Assembly: GCF_001941975.2 (NCBI RefSeq)
Contig: NZ_CP146991.1
Location: forward strand, 2,758,501 to 2,822,500
Origin: Sporomusa sphaeroides DSM 2875
GTDB lineage: Bacteria > Bacillota > Negativicutes > Sporomusales > Sporomusaceae
Length of the DNA: 64,000 nucleotides
Direction of reading: 5' to 3'
Below the pieces are notes generated by a model. That model was not told the origin of the DNA and searched no databases. It saw only the letters and a program-made list of their open reading frames with translations. Both the position numbers and the translations under genes were made by a program. Below are positions 61,173 through 64,000 of this stretch, one piece after another (within the stretch, counting starts at the first letter, position 1; the number at the start of each line of letters is the position of its first letter).

Positions 61173-62609
61173 TCAAGTCAGACGTTCTTTTAACAGCTTG
61201 TTAACAAGTTCAGGATTGGCACGGCCTTTGCTTTGTTTCATAACCTGACCGACTAAGAAGCCGATGGCTTTTTCCTTGCCGGCGTTAAAATCAGCGACCG
61301 ATTGCGGGTTAGCGGCAATAACACCGTCAACAATGGCAACAATGGCGCCTTCATCACTGATTTGCACCAGTCCTTGCTCTTTGACGATAGTCTCAGCGTC
61401 TTTACCGCTTTCCCACATGCTTTCAAACACGGTTTTGGCAATTTTGCCGGATATTGTGCCTTTGTCAATTAAGGCAATGAGCCCTGCAAGCTTTGCCGCG
61501 GTAACCGGGCAAGCTTCCACAGGTATATTGGCGGCATTAAGATGCTTGGATACATCGCCCATCAGCCAGTTGGCCGCTGCTTTGGCCTCGGCTCCGGCCT
61601 TGACGGCAGCATCAAAATAATCAGCCATGGCGCGGCTGGCGGTAATGGTTTCGGCATCATAGGCCGACAGGCCGTGATCGGCCATCATCCTGGCTTTGCG
61701 CGCATCAGGAAGCTCCGGCAATTGAGCGCGGATGCTTTCTACTTTAGCCGGATCAACCATAATCGGAACCAGTTCCGGTTCGGGGAAATAGCGGTAGTCA
61801 TGGGCCTGTTCTTTGCTGCGCATAGACCGGGTCACACCTTTGGCTTCATCCCAGGAACGGGTTTCCTGGATAATCCGTCCGCCATCTTCCAGCACGTCGG
61901 TCTGGCGCTCCACTTCATACTCCAGGCCGCGCTGCACCGACCGGAAGGAGTTGAGGTTCTTGAGTTCGGCTTTGGTGCCAAACGGCTGGGTACCTGCCGG
62001 GCGGAGCGAAATGTTGGCATCACAACGCAGGCTGCCTTCTTCCATTTTGCAGTCGGAAACATCGATATATTGAAGAATGCTTCTCATTTTTTCCAGATAG
62101 GCTTTGGCCTCTTCCGGCGAGCGGAGATCCGGCTCGGATACAATCTCAATCAGCGGCACGCCGGTACGGTTGTAATCCACCAAAGCATACTCGCTATTAC
62201 TGATTGTGCCTGAATGCACCAGTTTGCCGGCATCTTCTTCCATATGGACACGGGTAATGCCGATACGTTTGGTTTCGCCATTGACTTCGATATCCAGGTA
62301 GCCATTAACGGCAATCGGCAGATCATACTGGGAGGTCTGGTAGTTCTTCGGCAGATCAGGGTAATAGTAGTTTTTGCGGTCAAATTTGCTAAACGGCAGT
62401 ATTTGGCAGTTAAGAGCCAAGCCGGCCCGCACGGCAAATTCCACAACTTTTTCATTAATGACAGGCAATACACCAGGCAAGCCGAGGCAGACCGGACACA
62501 CGTTGGTATTTTGATCGGCACCGAATTTGGTGCTGCAGCCGCAGAATATTTTCGATTCGGTTTTAAGCTCACAATGGACCTCAAGTCCAATGACTGTTTC
62601 GTATTTCAT
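61173..62609 (-). CDS. gatB: Asp/Glu-tRNA amidotransferase subunit B
   Basis: 478 residues from ATG 62609 (GGGAGG 9 nt upstream), the typical length. [20 protein letters not shown], then [20 protein letters not shown] (zinc cysteines), [20 protein letters not shown], and the [19 protein letters not shown] motif are GatB signatures; the C-terminal helical GatB/Yqey domain runs from ~330. It activates the aspartate or glutamate on misacylated tRNA for amidation. It follows gatA by 4 nt. Confidence 0.97.
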   Translation of the reverse strand: MKYETVIGLEVHCELKTESKIFCGCSTKFGADQNTNVCPVCLGLPGVLPVINEKVVEFAVRAGLALNCQILPFSKFDRKNYYYPDLPKNYQTSQYDLPIAVNGYLDIEVNGETKRIGITRVHMEEDAGKLVHSGTISNSEYALVDYNRTGVPLIEIVSEPDLRSPEEAKAYLEKMRSILQYIDVSDCKMEEGSLRCDANISLRPAGTQPFGTKAELKNLNSFRSVQRGLEYEVERQTDVLEDGGRIIQETRSWDEAKGVTRSMRSKEQAHDYRYFPEPELVPIMVDPAKVESIRAQLPELPDARKARMMADHGLSAYDAETITASRAMADYFDAAVKAGAEAKAAANWLMGDVSKHLNAANIPVEACPVTAAKLAGLIALIDKGTISGKIAKTVFESMWESGKDAETIVKEQGLVQISDEGAIVAIVDGVIAANPQSVADFNAGKEKAIGFLVGQVMKQSKGRANPELVNKLLKERLT

Positions 62610-62613
62610 GGCA

Positions 62614-64000
62614 TTAACCCTCCCCCAGCGGCGCAAAACGCGTATGATAATCGTTGGCCTGTTCGAAGGCGTAAGCAGCTTGAATAATGGTGGCCTCGGC
62701 CAACGGTTTGCCGATGATCTGCATGCCGACAGGCAAGCCCTGAGCAAAACCGCAGGGTATTGAGATCCCGGGCAAACCGGCAAGGTTGACGGGAATGGTG
62801 CAAATATCCTGCAGATACATGGCCAGCGGGTCACTGAGTTCGCCGATTTTGAAGGCGGTAGTCGGTGCTGTCGGGGCAATAAGTACATCGACTTCGGCAA
62901 AAGCTTTATCAAAATCCTGCTTCACTAAGGTGCGCACCTGCAATGCTTTAAGATAATAAGCATCATAATAGCCTGAACTTAAGGCATAGGTTCCCAGCAT
63001 GACCCGGCGCTTGACTTCGGGGCCAAAGCCTTCACTCCGGCTTTTTTTGTACATATCGATAATATCACTGCCAGAAGCGCGATGACCAAAGCCGACACCG
63101 TCATAGCGGGCCAGATTGGAGCTGGCTTCCGCCGGAGCAATGAGATAATAGGCAGGCAGGGCATACTCGGTATGCGGCAGGGAAACCTCCCTGACTTCCG
63201 CCCCCATGGCGACAAGCTGGTCAACAGCCTTTTGAATAGCGGCCGCCACTTCCGGCTGGATACCGGCAGCGAAATACTCTTTCGGCAGGCCAATTTTGAG
63301 ACCTTTGACATCCTGTACCAGCGCCTTGGTATAGTCCGGCGCCGCGGCATTGATGGAGGTGGAATCCTTGGCGTCATGCCCGGCAATGGCATTAAGCACC
63401 AGGGCACAATCGGTAACGTCTTTGGCAAAAGGGCCGATTTGATCCAAGGACGAGGCATAGGCTACCAACCCATAGCGGGATACACGGCCATAGGTTGGCT
63501 TAAGGCCGACATTGCCGCAATACGCTGCCGGCTGGCGGATAGAACCGCCGGTATCTGAGCCAAGCGCCCAGATGGCTTGTCCGGCCGTTACTGCCGCCGC
63601 AGAACCGCCGCTGGAACCGCCGGGAACCCGGTCTGTGTCCCAGGGATTACGGGTAATGAAAAAGCCCGAGTTTTCCGTTGAACCGCCCATGGCAAATTCG
63701 TCGCAGTTGGTTTTACCCACAAGCACAGCATCCTGTGCTGCCAGCTTGTCTACAACGGTGGCATCATAGGGCGGCACAAAATTGGCCAGAATCCTGGAGG
63801 CGCAGGTAGTCTTAACGCCTTTGGTGCAAATATTGTCTTTCAGCGCGCCGGGAATACCGGCCAGTGGCGCAATTTGCTCGCCCCGTGCAATCTTGTTGTC
63901 AACGGCGGCGGCCTGAGCCAGCGCTTGTTCCCTGGTTTCTGTTATGTAAGAGCGCAGCTTGGGCTCGACAGCATCGGTGCGGGCGAATACGGCATTGGTC
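62614..64000 (-). CDS. gatA: Asp/Glu-tRNA amidotransferase subunit A, start outside window
   Basis: About 462 residues of GatA are visible; the N-terminus lies beyond position 64000. [21 protein letters not shown] holds the catalytic lysine, [19 protein letters not shown] the cis-serine and [19 protein letters not shown] the nucleophile serine of the amidase triad. It releases ammonia from glutamine for GatB. It and gatB are one operon, with gatC expected upstream. Confidence 0.96.
   Translation of the reverse strand, partial: TNAVFARTDAVEPKLRSYITETREQALAQAAAVDNKIARGEQIAPLAGIPGALKDNICTKGVKTTCASRILANFVPPYDATVVDKLAAQDAVLVGKTNCDEFAMGGSTENSGFFITRNPWDTDRVPGGSSGGSAAAVTAGQAIWALGSDTGGSIRQPAAYCGNVGLKPTYGRVSRYGLVAYASSLDQIGPFAKDVTDCALVLNAIAGHDAKDSTSINAAAPDYTKALVQDVKGLKIGLPKEYFAAGIQPEVAAAIQKAVDQLVAMGAEVREVSLPHTEYALPAYYLIAPAEASSNLARYDGVGFGHRASGSDIIDMYKKSRSEGFGPEVKRRVMLGTYALSSGYYDAYYLKALQVRTLVKQDFDKAFAEVDVLIAPTAPTTAFKIGELSDPLAMYLQDICTIPVNLAGLPGISIPCGFAQGLPVGMQIIGKPLAEATIIQAAYAFEQANDYHTRFAPLGEG

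Noticed and set aside
61542-62213. 223-codon rightward frame opposite gatB
   Set aside because: It is the shadow of a GC-rich conserved gene in the complementary frame.

Overview
The window reads as chromosomal DNA of an anaerobic, endospore-lineage Firmicute with a diderm-type flavour, most plausibly a Sporomusaceae/Negativicutes member. This is inference: it rests on the mix of exported proteins, a Lon-like S16 protease, DUF362 and CCG-type iron-sulfur oxidoreductases, a TrsS-type radical SAM operon, a sigma-54/TyrR-like control system and a large stock of degenerate repeats. No rRNA or tRNA gene and no CRISPR array was seen.

Layout. 0-2.4 kb: a leftward operon (AAA ATPase, DUF6530-like, GIY-YIG) and small unknown genes. 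2.4-4.4 kb: a graveyard of truncated genes (alpha/beta hydrolase, IS1634-type transposase, GAF protein) around an internally deleted copy of the glycogen locus. 4.4-8.9 kb: a sigma-54 activator of TyrR type facing an amino acid permease and alanine dehydrogenase; the ald gene has a near-perfect sigma-54 promoter. 8.9-15.5 kb: glgC-glgP bounded by REP-like repeats, the right one split by a group II intron whose ends can be set exactly. 15.5-21.4 kb: DUF4180, a macrolide phosphotransferase-like and a rifampin phosphotransferase-like gene, and a DUF362 ferredoxin-like protein. 21.4-23.4 kb: an IS30-like element flanked by a 15-bp direct repeat, inserted at the 3' end of an unknown gene. 23.5-33.8 kb (rightward): MFS, flavoprotein, a lipoprotein with a start-region frameshift, secreted hydrolase, DUF1007-NicO metal exporter pair, alkaline phosphatase with a Pho-box-like array, YibE/F, NhaC-type antiporter. 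33.9-38.9 kb (leftward): two CobW-type GTPases behind a long palindrome, acyltransferase, damaged genes, class D beta-lactamase.

39.4-50.6 kb is a signalling region: a CHASE-GGDEF cyclase, a GGDEF-EAL protein, a large LuxR/STAND regulator with a DNA-binding domain at each end, and a methyl-accepting chemotaxis protein. The leaders or 3' ends of three of these genes recur as orphan copies, so the region has been shaped by segmental duplication and decay. 51-64 kb is the most ordinary core: rlmD (with a repeat-derived tail), Lon-like protease, a 52-residue Cys-rich protein, a CPBP protease, a five-gene radical SAM/Fe-S/flavin redox operon (TrsS type), and gatA-gatB.

The most noteworthy items are the TrsS-type redox operon including an unrecognised ~101-residue gene, the REP-bounded glg cassette with its deleted derivative, the exact group II intron insertion into a REP, the sigma-54 control of ald, and the reconstructible insertion of the IS30-like element. 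Functional statements rest on motif recognition by eye; family names without visible catalytic residues are from memory.
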